This document shows, in pieces, positions 26,273 to 35,873 of a DNA stretch of 64,000 nucleotides. The notes beneath the pieces are model-generated. The model did no database searches and was not told the DNA's origin. It worked only from the letters and a program-made list of their open reading frames with translations. The position numbers and the translations under genes are program-made. The DNA is from CAWDMC01 sp963803295 (GTDB lineage Bacteria > Acidobacteriota > Terriglobia > UBA7540), in NCBI GenBank assembly GCA_963803295.1, contig CAWDMC010000005.1, forward strand, positions 202,474 through 266,473. Direction: 5' to 3'. Numbering within the stretch: the stretch's first letter is position 1; the number at the start of each line of letters is the position of its first letter.

Positions 26273-26577
26273 GTCGCGCTATGCGATTGGCGGTCCGTCG
26301 ATATGACTTCGAAATCTTCAGCGAGGGGACTGGCTCCCAGGAAGTCGAGACCCAGAGGCGAGTCGGTCAGGAGCAGCTTGCCTTTGTAGCTGACGCTGTA
26401 ATAGGCACGCTTGCCCGGCAAATAGGGTTGGGGTAGCGCTTTCAAAGCAAGTGAGATCGTTAGATTGCCATCCGGTGAGGAAACGGCCATCGGCTCGGCG
26501 GCACTCAATATCCGAGTCACGCCAAGAAGTCCGATGCAGAGGAGGAGAGCCGCAGTAACAGAATTCCGTTTCAACAT
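26176..26577 (-). CDS. GH97 N-terminal part with signal peptide (frameshifted gene)
   Basis: Starts at ATG 26577 (MLKRNSVTAALLLCIGLLG, a Sec signal peptide cleaved near SAAEP), preceded by GAGAGGA. Then follows the N-terminal GH97 beta-sandwich: SSPDGNLTISLALKALP, YYSVSYKGKLLLTDSPLGLD and PDNYKQLTVSLHER. The next residues (RPPAGG, stop) are out of frame; the continuation PPGRRIDLIFRAYN is in the 24530-26272 frame. Upstream, CGTACGTACGTA at 26641-26652 is a short self-complementary tract beside an A+T-rich stretch that could hold the promoter. Confidence 0.8.
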   Translation of the reverse strand: MLKRNSVTAALLLCIGLLGVTRILSAAEPMAVSSPDGNLTISLALKALPQPYLPGKRAYYSVSYKGKLLLTDSPLGLDFLGASPLAEDFEVISTDRQSHSATWENPFGTKRRVPDNYKQLTVSLHERRPPAGG

Positions 26578-26634
26578 GACCAATAGTCCTCTCTTGGGCT
26601 GATGTTCACTTTTGGAGTGCAGGCGATGATTCAT

Positions 26635-26875
26635 GGCATTCGTACGTACGTATTATATGTCAAGCCTCTTTCATGATCGCAAAGCGGGTGCATCTGTCAG
26701 AATCCAGCGATTAGGACTTGTGCCGAGAAGCGCGCTTACATTGACTGGTCTGGCCAACTTCCGTGTGGGCGGATATCCGGAAGTCTAAGGTGCCCGTAAT
26801 CCCGGAACTCTTCCCGCCCGGACCGAATCTGTATCTACGAGATGACGACCAAACTACCAAGGACAGAGGGTGTTA
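26635..26875. other. Gap between GH97 and M20 peptidase
   Basis: 240 bases. Apart from the CGTACGTACGTA tract near the GH97 start, nothing was recognised. Confidence 0.4.
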
Positions 26876-28045
26876 TTACCGCAGCATCCAGGCCGCTGTA
26901 AGCGCGTAAATCTCCGCGCATCGGGTAATGTTGCGGATGGGAACGAACTCTTTGGGTCCATGAGAGACGGTCAGCAATCCCGGTCCATACGCGAAGGCGG
27001 GAATGCCGTGAGCGGCATAGAATCGCGTTTCGAGTAAGCCTGGGCACATCTCGAATGCGGGATCTCTACCGGCCACGCTCGCTATGTGCCGCGACAGAAC
27101 GACGCCGAGCGGATCTCCCGACGGAGTCGCCGCCGAGGCTTCCTCCTGAAGCGTTTCGATTTCGAAACCTTCCAGTGCTTTGCGCAACCGGCGCTTTTCC
27201 TCTTCAAGGTTTTCTTCGGGATTGATGCGGCGGTCAACCGTGAAAGAGCAGAAATCGGGTGTCACGTTGAAATTGGTACCCGCCTCGACCCGCCCGCCGA
27301 GCATCAGAATGGACTTCCGCGCTGCCGCCGGAGAGATGTTCTGTCGGGTTTCGCGAAGCTCTACTTCGTTCCTAATGGCAACTAGCCGCATAATCGCCGG
27401 CAGCGCGCGCTCGAACGCGTTCACACCTTCGAATTGCCGGCCGACGTGCGCCGCCTTCCCACGCATGGTGGCGCCTAGCGAAATGGCCCCGCGGTTGGCG
27501 TTCCAGATGACACCCCCGGTGGGCTCCGGCGTGAGCATACCCACTGCGTCTCTCCCGAGCAGCCCGCGTGCATCGAGATCGCGAGACCCGCGCGGGCCGG
27601 CGGTTTCTTCGTCCGGCACTAGTACGATTCCGATCCGGCCGGTATTAAGAAGCCCTTCATCACGCACAGCCGCAGCGGCGTGAATCATCGCGGCCAGCCC
27701 GCTTTTCATGTCCGACGAGCCCCGACCGAACAGATTTGCACCTTCGACCCGTGGCTGAAACTGATCGCGGCTCTGCGCGGGAACAACATCGTAGTGACCG
27801 CTGAAATAAAGCGTTCGCTGGCCAGTCCCGGCCGACGCGAGTACACACGCACCTTCACGTCTCACATCATCGAAACCGAGCCTGTCCAATTCGTCGAAGA
27901 GAGCGCGGGCGCATTCCTCAAAGTGAATCCCGGGTGGATTCTCCGACGGAATCGCGATCAACCGCTTCGTAAGATCCAGCATCGCTGGCTCCGAGAGCCG
28001 TTGGCGCAGTCGGGATGAAACCTGCTCAGTATCTAGGGTTTCCAT
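26876..28045 (-). CDS. M20-family metallopeptidase (ArgE/DapE/CPG2-like)
   Basis: A 389-residue di-zinc amidohydrolase/peptidase. Metal ligands and catalytic residues are visible in order: SGHYDVVPAQ (His, then catalytic Asp), FGRGSSDMKSGLAAM (bridging Asp), VPDEETAGPRGSRDL (catalytic Glu and ligand Glu), LTPEPTGGVIW (Asp replaced by Glu-Pro-Thr as in many members), and VSHGPKEFVPI (C-terminal His). The lid domain begins near RGAISLGATMRGKAAHVGR. No signal peptide, so it is cytoplasmic. The substrate may be an N-acyl amino acid or succinyl-diaminopimelate; this cannot be decided. It stands alone. Confidence 0.88.
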   Translation of the reverse strand: METLDTEQVSSRLRQRLSEPAMLDLTKRLIAIPSENPPGIHFEECARALFDELDRLGFDDVRREGACVLASAGTGQRTLYFSGHYDVVPAQSRDQFQPRVEGANLFGRGSSDMKSGLAAMIHAAAAVRDEGLLNTGRIGIVLVPDEETAGPRGSRDLDARGLLGRDAVGMLTPEPTGGVIWNANRGAISLGATMRGKAAHVGRQFEGVNAFERALPAIMRLVAIRNEVELRETRQNISPAAARKSILMLGGRVEAGTNFNVTPDFCSFTVDRRINPEENLEEEKRRLRKALEGFEIETLQEEASAATPSGDPLGVVLSRHIASVAGRDPAFEMCPGLLETRFYAAHGIPAFAYGPGLLTVSHGPKEFVPIRNITRCAEIYALTAAWMLR

Positions 28046-28166
28046 TTTGGCAGTATCTCCCTCCGCGCCGAATCGCGCACATCGCTGCCAAATGATGCCA
28101 CAGCCGTGTGTCGAACTCGTGCGAACAAAACAAGCGAATAAAGCGTCATGTTTCCCTAATTTCTGA

Positions 28167-28793
28167 TTAGTTGGAGACCCCCACGATTTTGCGTAGCGAG
28201 GAGCGATTCTCCGCCGTTTTAATCATGAAGTCGGCCACGTCCGCCCGTGAAATCTTGAAACCGAAGTGTGGCAGGTGTCCCTCTCGCACACGATACTTAC
28301 CGGTGTAGGGCTTATCGGTCAATTCGGGCGGACGCACGATTGTCCAGTCAAGCCCACTTTCTTGAAACAAGGCCTCCATGGCGGCGGCATCCGCAACAAC
28401 ACTCCGGAAAAGCAACCGTCCAAGAAGATACGCAGGGGGAATGATCGAGTCCTTAAACAGGAAGGCCACCGACTCGACCACGACGCGTCTGACTCCCGCT
28501 TGGGGCATGGCGCCCGTCAGCGCACCACCGAACTGCCGCAAAAGGTTGGCGTCCGCCTTTGAAGCAGGTTGGCGCGGCCCAAATCCTGACAAAACGGCGT
28601 CATGACCTTTGACAACTCGTTCAAGCTCCGCCGCATTCAACAGATTTCCTTGCCTAACCGTCAAGCGCTCCCCAAATGGCCTGAGTCGCTCCGGCGAGCG
28701 AACAAACGCGGTCACTGAATGACCGTGTTCGATTGCCTGCCGAACGATCTCCACGCCCGTGCCGCCTGTGGCTCCCAATACAAGCAATTTCAT
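28167..28793 (-). CDS. NAD(P)H-binding SDR-like protein
   Basis: A 208-residue atypical short-chain dehydrogenase (NmrA/SDR_a5 type): LLVLGATGGTGVEIV is the dinucleotide-binding loop; FVRSPERLRPF and LTVRQGNLLNAAELERVV follow the usual pattern, and DWTIVRPPELTDKPYTGKYR is typical of this group. It has no catalytic Tyr-Lys pair of classical SDRs. It is divergent from a TetR regulator 90 bases away, which probably controls it. Confidence 0.82.
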   Translation of the reverse strand: MKLLVLGATGGTGVEIVRQAIEHGHSVTAFVRSPERLRPFGERLTVRQGNLLNAAELERVVKGHDAVLSGFGPRQPASKADANLLRQFGGALTGAMPQAGVRRVVVESVAFLFKDSIIPPAYLLGRLLFRSVVADAAAMEALFQESGLDWTIVRPPELTDKPYTGKYRVREGHLPHFGFKISRADVADFMIKTAENRSSLRKIVGVSN

Positions 28794-28882
28794 ATTGCCT
28801 CCCTTTCCAGCTGCGCCGAGCTTTTGCGGCTAAGCGAAGCTGAGGCGTTATATTAACCTTAGATATCTATATCCAATTAAAG

Positions 28883-29587
28883 TTGCTATCATTCTTTGTG
28901 GTGCAGAAAACAAATAAGCGTCCGTACAAATCACTCCTTCGTCAGCGCCAAGCAGGAGAAACCCGCCGACGCATCGTCGAAGCCGCGCGGAAGCTCTTGC
29001 GGAGCGAAGGTTATGATGGCATGACCATCGAAGCTATCGCGAAGCGGGCGGGAGTGTCTGCACAAACCGTCTATGCCGTCTTCAAGGCGAAAACGGGAAT
29101 TCTGATCGCGCTTCTTGATCAGTCCACGTTTGGGCCGGATTACGACGAGGTCATGCAGCAAGCACTGAGTGCGAGCGATCCCGAAGTCCGTTTGCAGCGC
29201 GCGGCCCGCGTTGCCAGACAAATCCGCGGCTCGCAAAGTGCGGCGTTCGATCTGCTGCGCGGTGCAGGCGTGGTAGCGCCCGAACTGGCAAAATTGGAAC
29301 GACAGCGCGAGCGTCTACGCTACGAAGCGGAGGAAAGCACGATCACCTTCCTTGGCGACGCAGGAAGGCTTCGACCGGGGCTTACCCACAAGACTGCGCG
29401 GGATATCTTCTGGATGCTTACCGGAGGGGATGTCTACCGGATGCTGGTGCGGGAGCGTAGGTGGTCTTCTCAAAAATATCAGGACTGGCTGGCCGACACT
29501 CTCGTGCACTCCCTGCTGAGTCGGGCAAGAACAAGTTCGGTTCGAGGGCGGGCTACGAAATCCGGTTCGTCGGAGGAGCATGTTTGA
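28883..29587 (+). CDS. TetR-family transcriptional regulator
   Basis: About 230 residues with the N-terminal three-helix DNA-binding domain: RRRIVEAARKLLRSEGYDG, then MTIEAIAKRAGVSAQTVYAVF, and a helical ligand domain. The frame opens with TTG 28883, but GTG 28898 or 28901 are equally plausible starts. The intergenic region shared with the divergent SDR-like gene contains the palindrome AGATATCT (28861-28868) in A+T-rich sequence, a good operator candidate. Effector unknown. Confidence 0.85.
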   Translation: MLSFFVVQKTNKRPYKSLLRQRQAGETRRRIVEAARKLLRSEGYDGMTIEAIAKRAGVSAQTVYAVFKAKTGILIALLDQSTFGPDYDEVMQQALSASDPEVRLQRAARVARQIRGSQSAAFDLLRGAGVVAPELAKLERQRERLRYEAEESTITFLGDAGRLRPGLTHKTARDIFWMLTGGDVYRMLVRERRWSSQKYQDWLADTLVHSLLSRARTSSVRGRATKSGSSEEHV

Positions 29588-29647
29588 AGAAGAACGCCGG
29601 ACCAGGACCATCACAGCGCCAGTGTGGTCAAGTTCCTCCCCGAAGAC

Positions 29648-29828
29648 CTAAGAGTCTCGGTTACGAATAGCATGTTTTTTCACACGCATGCAGTCCGAAC
29701 TGCTGCAGGGCCAGGATTTCCGCTGCGGCACCTTAGTTAGCAGGTGCTTGGCATGCATGTAGGACACCTTCTCCGGCCTCTTCTTTTCACTATAAGCATT
29801 GAACCGATAGAACCATGGAGGCCATAAA
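29648..29828 (-). pseudogene. REP-associated tyrosine transposase, second C-terminal fragment
   Basis: An open minus-strand frame of 60 codons ends at a TAG at 29648: FYRFNAYSEKKRPEKVSYMH, then KSWPCSSSDC. The pattern FYxFNVYSEKKRxEKLxYMHxNP...WPWSS is the C-terminal signature of RAYT transposases. There is no start codon or HUH domain. It fills the gap between the TetR gene and rbfA. Confidence 0.6.
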
Positions 29829-29849
29829 CGTCATTCCCTGCGGCCTTAT

Positions 29850-30197
29850 CTATTCCGCTCTTTTGAGCTTCTCTAGCATCGACTCCAGCCGCTCACTTTC
29901 CTGCGGGCCGTGATCCAGGATAAAGGTCAGCTCAGGAGCGCGGCGCAGACCAAGCCGATGCGTCACCTCGCGGCGAAGATATCCGGCCGCTGAGGAAAGT
30001 CCACGCAATGAGTTAGTCTGGGCTTCCGCATCACCGAGGACTGAGACGAACAGCCGGGCATGGCCGAGATCACCGCTGATCTCAACTCGGGTCAGGGTGG
30101 CAAAGCCGATGCGGGGATCACTGAGCTCTTCGGTGATCATTAAGGCCACCTCGCTGCGGATTTGATCCGCCAGCCTCTCCTGGCGTCGTCCCGGCAT
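29850..30197 (-). CDS. rbfA: Ribosome-binding factor A
   Basis: KH-fold 30S maturation and cold-adaptation factor, 115 residues. MPGRRQERLADQIRSEVALM starts the protein at ATG 30197; DPRIGFATLTRVEISGDLGHA is the conserved core, and VTHRLGLRRAPELTFILDHG the end of the KH domain. It follows the DUF503 gene by 10 bases in the rimP-nusA-infB operon. Confidence 0.95.
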   Translation of the reverse strand: MPGRRQERLADQIRSEVALMITEELSDPRIGFATLTRVEISGDLGHARLFVSVLGDAEAQTNSLRGLSSAAGYLRREVTHRLGLRRAPELTFILDHGPQESERLESMLEKLKRAE

Positions 30198-30207
30198 TTT
30201 TCGGCCT

Positions 30208-30489
30208 CTACCAGAAATCGATACTGTAGCTGGTGACGTCGTCACCCAAGATCCGCTCGGACTCGGCCAGCACCTGCTCGAATACTGATTCGAGCAAAGG
30301 CTGGCTGTTGGAGACGGAGACCACCCCGAGAGTGGAGTGTTGCCAGGAGTCCTGACCATCCAGTTCCGCCACCGCCACATTAAAGCGCGCGCGCAACCGC
30401 CCCTTAATCTTCAGAAGCACGGCCCGCTTTTCCTTAAGGGAGTGCGCGTAGGGCAGGTGGATTTCGAGGGTCAGGGCACCTACGGGCAT
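30208..30489 (-). CDS. DUF503 protein (YlxP-like)
   Basis: 93 residues with the DUF503 pattern: LTLEIHLPYAHSLKEKRAVL, LRARFNVAVAELDGQDSWQH, then LGVVSVSNSQPLLESVFEQV. Genes of this family occur between infB and rbfA in many phyla, as here. Function unknown; association with ribosome maturation is inferred from position only. Confidence 0.9.
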   Translation of the reverse strand: MPVGALTLEIHLPYAHSLKEKRAVLLKIKGRLRARFNVAVAELDGQDSWQHSTLGVVSVSNSQPLLESVFEQVLAESERILGDDVTSYSIDFW

Positions 30490-30588
30490 GGGGATGAATC
30501 ATCCGGCTGCCGGCCACTGGGTGATTGAAAATCGAGGCGTCAAGCGTTCTTCAAATGACCCGATGATGGAATCACTCAATGGCTCGAT

Positions 30589-33501
30589 TCACACCAGGGC
30601 AGGTTCACTCACTCTTTCGGTGACAAAGGACTCAATCACATCACCCAGCTTGACGTCGTTGAAGTTCTCGATCGCGATTCCGCATTCCATGTTGGAGCGT
30701 ACCTCGGGAACGTCATCCTTAAAGCGCCGCAGGGAGTGAACTTTGCCGGTATAGACCACAACGTTATCGCGAAGCAGGCGGACCTTGGAGTCCCGGCTTA
30801 TCTTGCCCTCGCGCACGTAGCAGCCTGCCACCGTGCCGACGCCGGAGACACGGAAAGTGTCCCGAACCTCGGCATGGCCGAGCATGGTCTCTTTGTAGAC
30901 GATGGCCAGAAGGCCCGTCATAGCCTTCTTAATCTCGTCGGTAACATCATAGATGATGCTGTGCAGGCGGATATCCACCTTTTCAAGCTGGGCGAGCTCA
31001 GCCGCTTTGCGCTCGGGGCGGACGTTGAAACCCACAATTACGGCGTTCGAAGTTGAGGCCAGCAACACGTCGGTCTCGGTAATGGCACCGACGCCGGCAA
31101 GGATTACTTTCACCTTTACCTTTTCCGTGCTCAGCTTCGCGAGGGTATCGGAAAGCACTTCCACCGAGCCCTGTACGTCGGCCTTGATGATCAAAGGCAG
31201 TTCCTTGACGTCACTGGATGCAAGCTGCTCGTGCAACTGCTCAAGCGTCAGGCGAGCCGACTTGGCGAGCGCCGCGTCGCGCTGCTTGGCAAGGCGGTGC
31301 AGCGAAATCTGCCGCGCTTTCATCGTATCTTCGGTCACCTGGAAGAGATCGCCGGCGCGCGGAACGTCCTCGAGCCCGAGTACCTCCACCGGACTTGAGG
31401 GGCCGACCTGCTCCACTGCCCGTCCGCGATCGTCAAACATGGCGCGAACTTTGCCGAAGACTGCTCCCACGATAAAGGCATCGCCCACGTGAAGGGTGCC
31501 GTTCTCCACCAGCATCGTAGCCACCGGACCGCGGCCGCGATCCAGGCGGCTTTCGAGTACGGTGCCCGACGCCAGGCGGTCAGGATTGGCCTTGGGCGCC
31601 TGGATATCCGACACCAGCAGAATCATCTCCAAAAGCAGATCCAGGTTCTTTTGCTGTTTGGCCGAGACTTCCACCATAACCGTATCGCCGCCCCAGTCTT
31701 CCGGCATCAGACTGTTGTCAGCAAGCTGTTTCTTCACACGCTCGGGCAGAGCTTCGGGCTTGTCGATCTTGTTGATCGCCACAAGGATGGGGACCTTGGC
31801 GGCACGGGCGTGGGCAATGGCTTCGAGCGTCTGTGGCATGACTCCGTCATCCGCAGCCACGACCAGCACCACAACGTCGGTCACCTTCGCGCCACGGGCA
31901 CGCATCATGGTGAAGGCTTCGTGACCCGGCGTATCGAGGAACACAATACGCCGGCCCTTTACTTCCACCGAATAGGCGCCGATGTGCTGGGTAATGCCTC
32001 CGGCTTCGTGTGCAGCCACGGTGGTGGTGCGGATTGCATCAAGTAGTGAAGTTTTGCCGTGGTCGACGTGGCCCATCACGGTTACCACGGGAGCGCGCTC
32101 GACCAGATCCTCGGGCAGATCGGTTTCCTTCACCTCGTGCACAACTTCTTCTTCGAAACTGATGATCTCAGTCTCCGCCCCGAAACCCTTGGCAATCTCG
32201 GTTGCGGTTGAAGCGTCGAGAGTCTGGTTGATGGTGGCAAAGATCCCATTGTCCAGCAGCTTCTTGATCACGTCCCTGGCACGTGCCTCCAGCTTCTCGG
32301 ACAGTTCTTTAACGGTGATACCCTCAGTAATGGTGATCTTCCGGGTAATCGGGATTTCCACCGGAATTGCCGGTCGAGGGGGCGCCATCGGACCGAAGCG
32401 CTGCGGGCGGCCCGCAGGAGTGGAGGGCCTGTGCATGGGAGGCCGTGCCGCGGGTATTCCACCCGTGGCGTGACCGGCACCAGGCAGGGGACGCGCTGAC
32501 GTAGGATGCTGTGGGCGAGGCTCGCGTCCTCGTGAAGGCAATGGTCGTGGAGCGGCCTTGCCGGCCCCAACTCCAGGATAAATCGGCTGGTTGGAGGCAG
32601 GACGCCCGGCACCCGCGGCAGGCGCCGCACTCGTCCGGGATAGTCCCGCTTGAGGAGGTCGCTGCGGCCGCGAGAAGCCCTCGCGGGGCCTGGCCGGAAA
32701 GGCACCGGCGTGTGCCTGAGGTGCGCCAGCTTGCCCCGAAGGGCGCTGGCCCTTTGGTCCGATTGGCAGGCCGCTGCTCTGGCCCCCGCCGCGGGTGGGA
32801 GCTAAGCCTGGCGCACTGCCTTGAACCGGTCCAGGAAGCGGAACGCGCCCTGGAATCCGCTGCGTTGGCGGTGGGACTGAGGGACGAACCGGTCCCACCG
32901 CAGTTGATACGCCGGCATTGGGGTGCACACTTTCGGGTAATGGCATTGCAACCGCCGCACTCGCGGCAGGCGGAGGAGTCACACCTCCACGGAACGGAGG
33001 TAGCGTAGAAGTCGAAACGGGTCCGACAGCAGTGCGATGCGCCGCGGCAGGCACCGGCCGCTCAGGTGCACGCTCGCTGGTCCGCTCCACTGCGGGATGA
33101 TGCTTCGCCGGCGCGGGTGGCGGCGTGCGATACACGGCGCGCCGTGCCGCCTCTTGAATCTCCGCCAGCGTCCGGGTCATGGGACGCGGCTCAATGTGGA
33201 GTTCAAACGGCTTGCGGAGATGCGTCTCGTGTTCAGGCTCCCGTTCCACGAACACTTCGTGCGTCGGCGGAGCCACTGGGGCCGGAGCAACGGCAGAGAC
33301 AGCCAGGCTTTCGCCTTCCCCTTCGCCAGGCTTGGCATCGGTCGAACGAAAATGTTGGCGCACTCGGTTGGCAAGGTCGTCGTCAAGGGCGCTCGAATGC
33401 GACTTCTTGTCGTGCACTCCAATGGTCGGCAGGAAATCGATGACGGACTTGCTTTTTACTTCGAGCTCACGCGCCAGCTCATTGATTCGAATAGAACTCA
33501 T
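30589..33501 (-). CDS. infB: Translation initiation factor IF-2
   Basis: GTPase that places fMet-tRNA on the 30S subunit. 970 residues, with a long Pro/Gly/Arg/Ala-rich linker (about residues 60-380) between the N-terminal IF2N domain (RINELARELEVKSKSVIDFL) and the second IF2N repeat (GITVKELSEKLEARARDVIK). G domain: VTVMGHVDHGKTSLLDAI near residue 472, DTPGHEAF and NKIDKPEALPE. Domains II to IV follow and it ends SFVTERVSEPALV. The ATG at 33501 is preceded by AAGGGG. It is intact over 2.9 kb. No ylxR-like gene could be found in the 190 bases between nusA and infB. Confidence 0.97.
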   Translation of the reverse strand: MSSIRINELARELEVKSKSVIDFLPTIGVHDKKSHSSALDDDLANRVRQHFRSTDAKPGEGEGESLAVSAVAPAPVAPPTHEVFVEREPEHETHLRKPFELHIEPRPMTRTLAEIQEAARRAVYRTPPPAPAKHHPAVERTSERAPERPVPAAAHRTAVGPVSTSTLPPFRGGVTPPPAASAAVAMPLPESVHPNAGVSTAVGPVRPSVPPPTQRIPGRVPLPGPVQGSAPGLAPTRGGGQSSGLPIGPKGQRPSGQAGAPQAHAGAFPARPREGFSRPQRPPQAGLSRTSAAPAAGAGRPASNQPIYPGVGAGKAAPRPLPSRGREPRPQHPTSARPLPGAGHATGGIPAARPPMHRPSTPAGRPQRFGPMAPPRPAIPVEIPITRKITITEGITVKELSEKLEARARDVIKKLLDNGIFATINQTLDASTATEIAKGFGAETEIISFEEEVVHEVKETDLPEDLVERAPVVTVMGHVDHGKTSLLDAIRTTTVAAHEAGGITQHIGAYSVEVKGRRIVFLDTPGHEAFTMMRARGAKVTDVVVLVVAADDGVMPQTLEAIAHARAAKVPILVAINKIDKPEALPERVKKQLADNSLMPEDWGGDTVMVEVSAKQQKNLDLLLEMILLVSDIQAPKANPDRLASGTVLESRLDRGRGPVATMLVENGTLHVGDAFIVGAVFGKVRAMFDDRGRAVEQVGPSSPVEVLGLEDVPRAGDLFQVTEDTMKARQISLHRLAKQRDAALAKSARLTLEQLHEQLASSDVKELPLIIKADVQGSVEVLSDTLAKLSTEKVKVKVILAGVGAITETDVLLASTSNAVIVGFNVRPERKAAELAQLEKVDIRLHSIIYDVTDEIKKAMTGLLAIVYKETMLGHAEVRDTFRVSGVGTVAGCYVREGKISRDSKVRLLRDNVVVYTGKVHSLRRFKDDVPEVRSNMECGIAIENFNDVKLGDVIESFVTERVSEPALV

Positions 33502-33693
33502 TTGTCCCCTTACTGCACTGCTGCAATTTACTTCGTCTACTCCGCACGCTTAAGGCCCTCTCCGTTACGGCTCTCCCTCCGAGGATATCCGGTCTGCACC
33601 TCGGTCACCGCCAGGCTGGGGGCGCGGCTCGGGTGCGGCACGGCAGCCGCACAAAGCATCGAATCCGCCTTCCACCCGCTTAGACCCGGGGAT

Positions 33694-35217
33694 TTACTGC
33701 TGCCCTCCTTCTTCCGGTTTTGGATTGACCGGCTCGCCCGACTGGGCTTCCGTTTCTAATTCACCTTCCGCAGGCCCACCTTCGCTCGCCGGGGCTTCCG
33801 GCGTTCCCTCCGGCACGGCCTCGACAGACTCCAGAGCCGGCTGCTCGGGCTCGATGCTCGCGTCCAAATCCAAATCCGCTTCAACTTCTTCCGGCGTCTC
33901 GCTCGCCGGAGCAGCAACGGCATCCTCGGGTTCCGGCGCGTTTTCGGCTGCGGACCCCTGCTCAAAATAATCCGTCACGACCTTGCGGATACGCTCGACG
34001 GTCTTCTCACCAATACCTTGGATCTGGGTTAATTCATCCGGCGTCATCGAGGCGAGTTGCTCGACCGTCTCCAGACCTTGATCGCGCAGCTTCCTCAACG
34101 TCTTTTCACCAAGGCCGGCGAGCTCTGTAATGGGAGCGCCACGGCGCGCCATGGCCGCCATCTGCGATTCGATCTCCTGACGCTTCTCTTCTTCGCTCTT
34201 GATATCGATGTGCCAACCCAGCAACTTCGCAGCCAGGCGTACGTTCTGCCCCTTCTTGCCTATGGCCAGTGACAACTGGGTGTCATCCACAATAACTTCC
34301 AGATGCTTATCTTCCGCATCGAGGATCGACACGTGGTTGATCTTGGCCGGACTAAGGGCGTTCGCTGCAAAGGTTACCGCGTCTTCGTTATACTCGATGA
34401 TATCAATCTTTTCTCCGCGCAACTCGCGGATGATCGATTGAACGCGCATTCCTTTCATGCCCACGCAAGCGCCCACGCAGTCTACGTCAGAATCTTTCGA
34501 ATAGACGGCCACTTTGCTGCGTTCGCCGGCCTCGCGGGCAATGGCCCGGATCACCACCGTGCCGTCGTAGATCTCTGGCACTTCCATCTCGAACAAGCGC
34601 TGCACCAGCATTCCATCGGCGCGGGAGACCACCACCTGGGGCCCCCTGGCGGCCCGGTCTACCTCTTTAATCACCGCACGCAAACGATCACCTGCCTGAT
34701 AGGTTTCCAACCGCAACTGCTCGCGCCGGGGCATACGGCCTTCAGCGCGTCCGAGATCCACGATCACCTCGGGACCTTCGATTCGTTTCACGGTGCAGTT
34801 CACCAGCTCTCCCACCCGGGTGCTGTATTCGGAGTAGACGGTATCGCGCTCCGCCTCCCGCACTTTTTGGAAAATCACCTGTTTGGCGGTCTGGGCGGCG
34901 ATGCGGCCGAGAACCTCGGTCGCTTTCGGGACGAGGACTTCCCCTTCCAGTTCCACGTCCGGCTTGTACTTGCGCGCCTGTTCGACGGTGAGCTCATGAT
35001 CCGGATCGGTGACCTGGGCCACGACTTTTTTCGCTGCAAAGACCTCCACCACCCCGGTTTCCATGTTGAAATGGGATTGCAGGTCTTCGTTGCTCTTATA
35101 GTATTTTCGCGTGGCCACGAGAATGGCGTCTTCCACGGCCGAAATGATGATCTGGGCGTCGATGCCCTTCTCGCGGCTGAGCGCGTCGATGGTCTGATAA
35201 AGCAAGCTTTGCGTCAT
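33694..35217 (-). CDS. nusA: Transcription termination/antitermination protein NusA
   Basis: Binds RNA polymerase and nascent RNA and modulates pausing, termination and antitermination. 507 residues: N-terminal domain (IDALSREKGIDAQIIISAVE), S1 domain (VGELVNCTVKRIEGPEVIVD), KH1/KH2 (GACVGMKGMRVQSIIRELRG, then LSLAIGKKGQNVRLAAKLLG) and a helix-hairpin-helix pair (LAGLGEKTLRKLRDQGLETV, IQGIGEKTVERIRKV). It ends with an acidic tail of about 85 residues rich in Glu, Ala and Pro. It lies between rimP and infB. Confidence 0.97.
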   Translation of the reverse strand: MTQSLLYQTIDALSREKGIDAQIIISAVEDAILVATRKYYKSNEDLQSHFNMETGVVEVFAAKKVVAQVTDPDHELTVEQARKYKPDVELEGEVLVPKATEVLGRIAAQTAKQVIFQKVREAERDTVYSEYSTRVGELVNCTVKRIEGPEVIVDLGRAEGRMPRREQLRLETYQAGDRLRAVIKEVDRAARGPQVVVSRADGMLVQRLFEMEVPEIYDGTVVIRAIAREAGERSKVAVYSKDSDVDCVGACVGMKGMRVQSIIRELRGEKIDIIEYNEDAVTFAANALSPAKINHVSILDAEDKHLEVIVDDTQLSLAIGKKGQNVRLAAKLLGWHIDIKSEEEKRQEIESQMAAMARRGAPITELAGLGEKTLRKLRDQGLETVEQLASMTPDELTQIQGIGEKTVERIRKVVTDYFEQGSAAENAPEPEDAVAAPASETPEEVEADLDLDASIEPEQPALESVEAVPEGTPEAPASEGGPAEGELETEAQSGEPVNPKPEEGGQQ

Positions 35218-35387
35218 AGCACCCTGTCGAGCAGAATTGTCGGAGTTTCCCTCTTACCTGAGCGCAGGTTTCGACCCGGCATCAGCTCTCGCGACGGTCT
35301 GATGGCAGTTCTACGCTGCCATTTTCTGGATTCTTGGGATCGGCGATCCGATGTCGCCGCCATAGGTCTTCACGTCTTCAAGATCGC

Positions 35388-35873
35388 TCAAATCTCCACA
35401 ATAAGCTGGGCCTTGGTAATATTTTCGAGATCGACGTCTTTCACTTCACCTGCATCAAGCCGGCCCGAACGACGATCCGGCTCGAAGCGCACCCGGCCCG
35501 ACTCAAAACCCGCCAACCTGCCCTCCAACACTCTCTGATCGCTGTCAGGCAGCGGGTCCCGAAGCACCAAGCGAGCCCGGCGCCCCGCAAAGTGCTCGAA
35601 ATCGCTCGCCTTCGAGATTTTGCGGTCAAGGCCCGGAGATGAGACTTCCAGCGTATACTTGCCCGGGAACGGATCCTCCACATCGAGGATGGCGCTGAGC
35701 TGCTCGCTGACGTTCTGGCAGTCGGCGTGTGACACACCCTCCGGCTTGTCGACATAGATCCGCAGCAGGGCATTCTTAGCCCCGCCCTTCATCTCTACGT
35801 CAACCCAGGTCATGCCCTCGGATTTGGCCACGCGTTCAGCAGCGGCCCGGATTCTCTCTAAATCCACAAGCAT
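35388..35873 (-). CDS. rimP: Ribosome maturation factor RimP
   Basis: 30S assembly factor, 161 residues. MTWVDVEMKGGAKNALLRIY, then DKPEGVSHADCQNVSEQLSA and LEVSSPGLDRKISKASDF are conserved. The start is set at ATG 35873 (MLVDLERIRAAAERVAK); the longer frame to 36131 runs through the promoter and leader hairpin. It is the first gene of the rimP-nusA-infB-DUF503-rbfA operon. Confidence 0.95.
   Translation of the reverse strand: MLVDLERIRAAAERVAKSEGMTWVDVEMKGGAKNALLRIYVDKPEGVSHADCQNVSEQLSAILDVEDPFPGKYTLEVSSPGLDRKISKASDFEHFAGRRARLVLRDPLPDSDQRVLEGRLAGFESGRVRFEPDRRSGRLDAGEVKDVDLENITKAQLIVEI

Noticed and set aside
33502..33693. Expected ylxR-like gene between nusA and infB
   Set aside because: The 190-base gap is too short and the only minus-strand frame (about 40 codons) has no YlxR features.
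34303..35538. 411-codon plus-strand open frame opposite nusA
   Set aside because: It lies wholly antisense to a clear NusA gene and shows no family resemblance.
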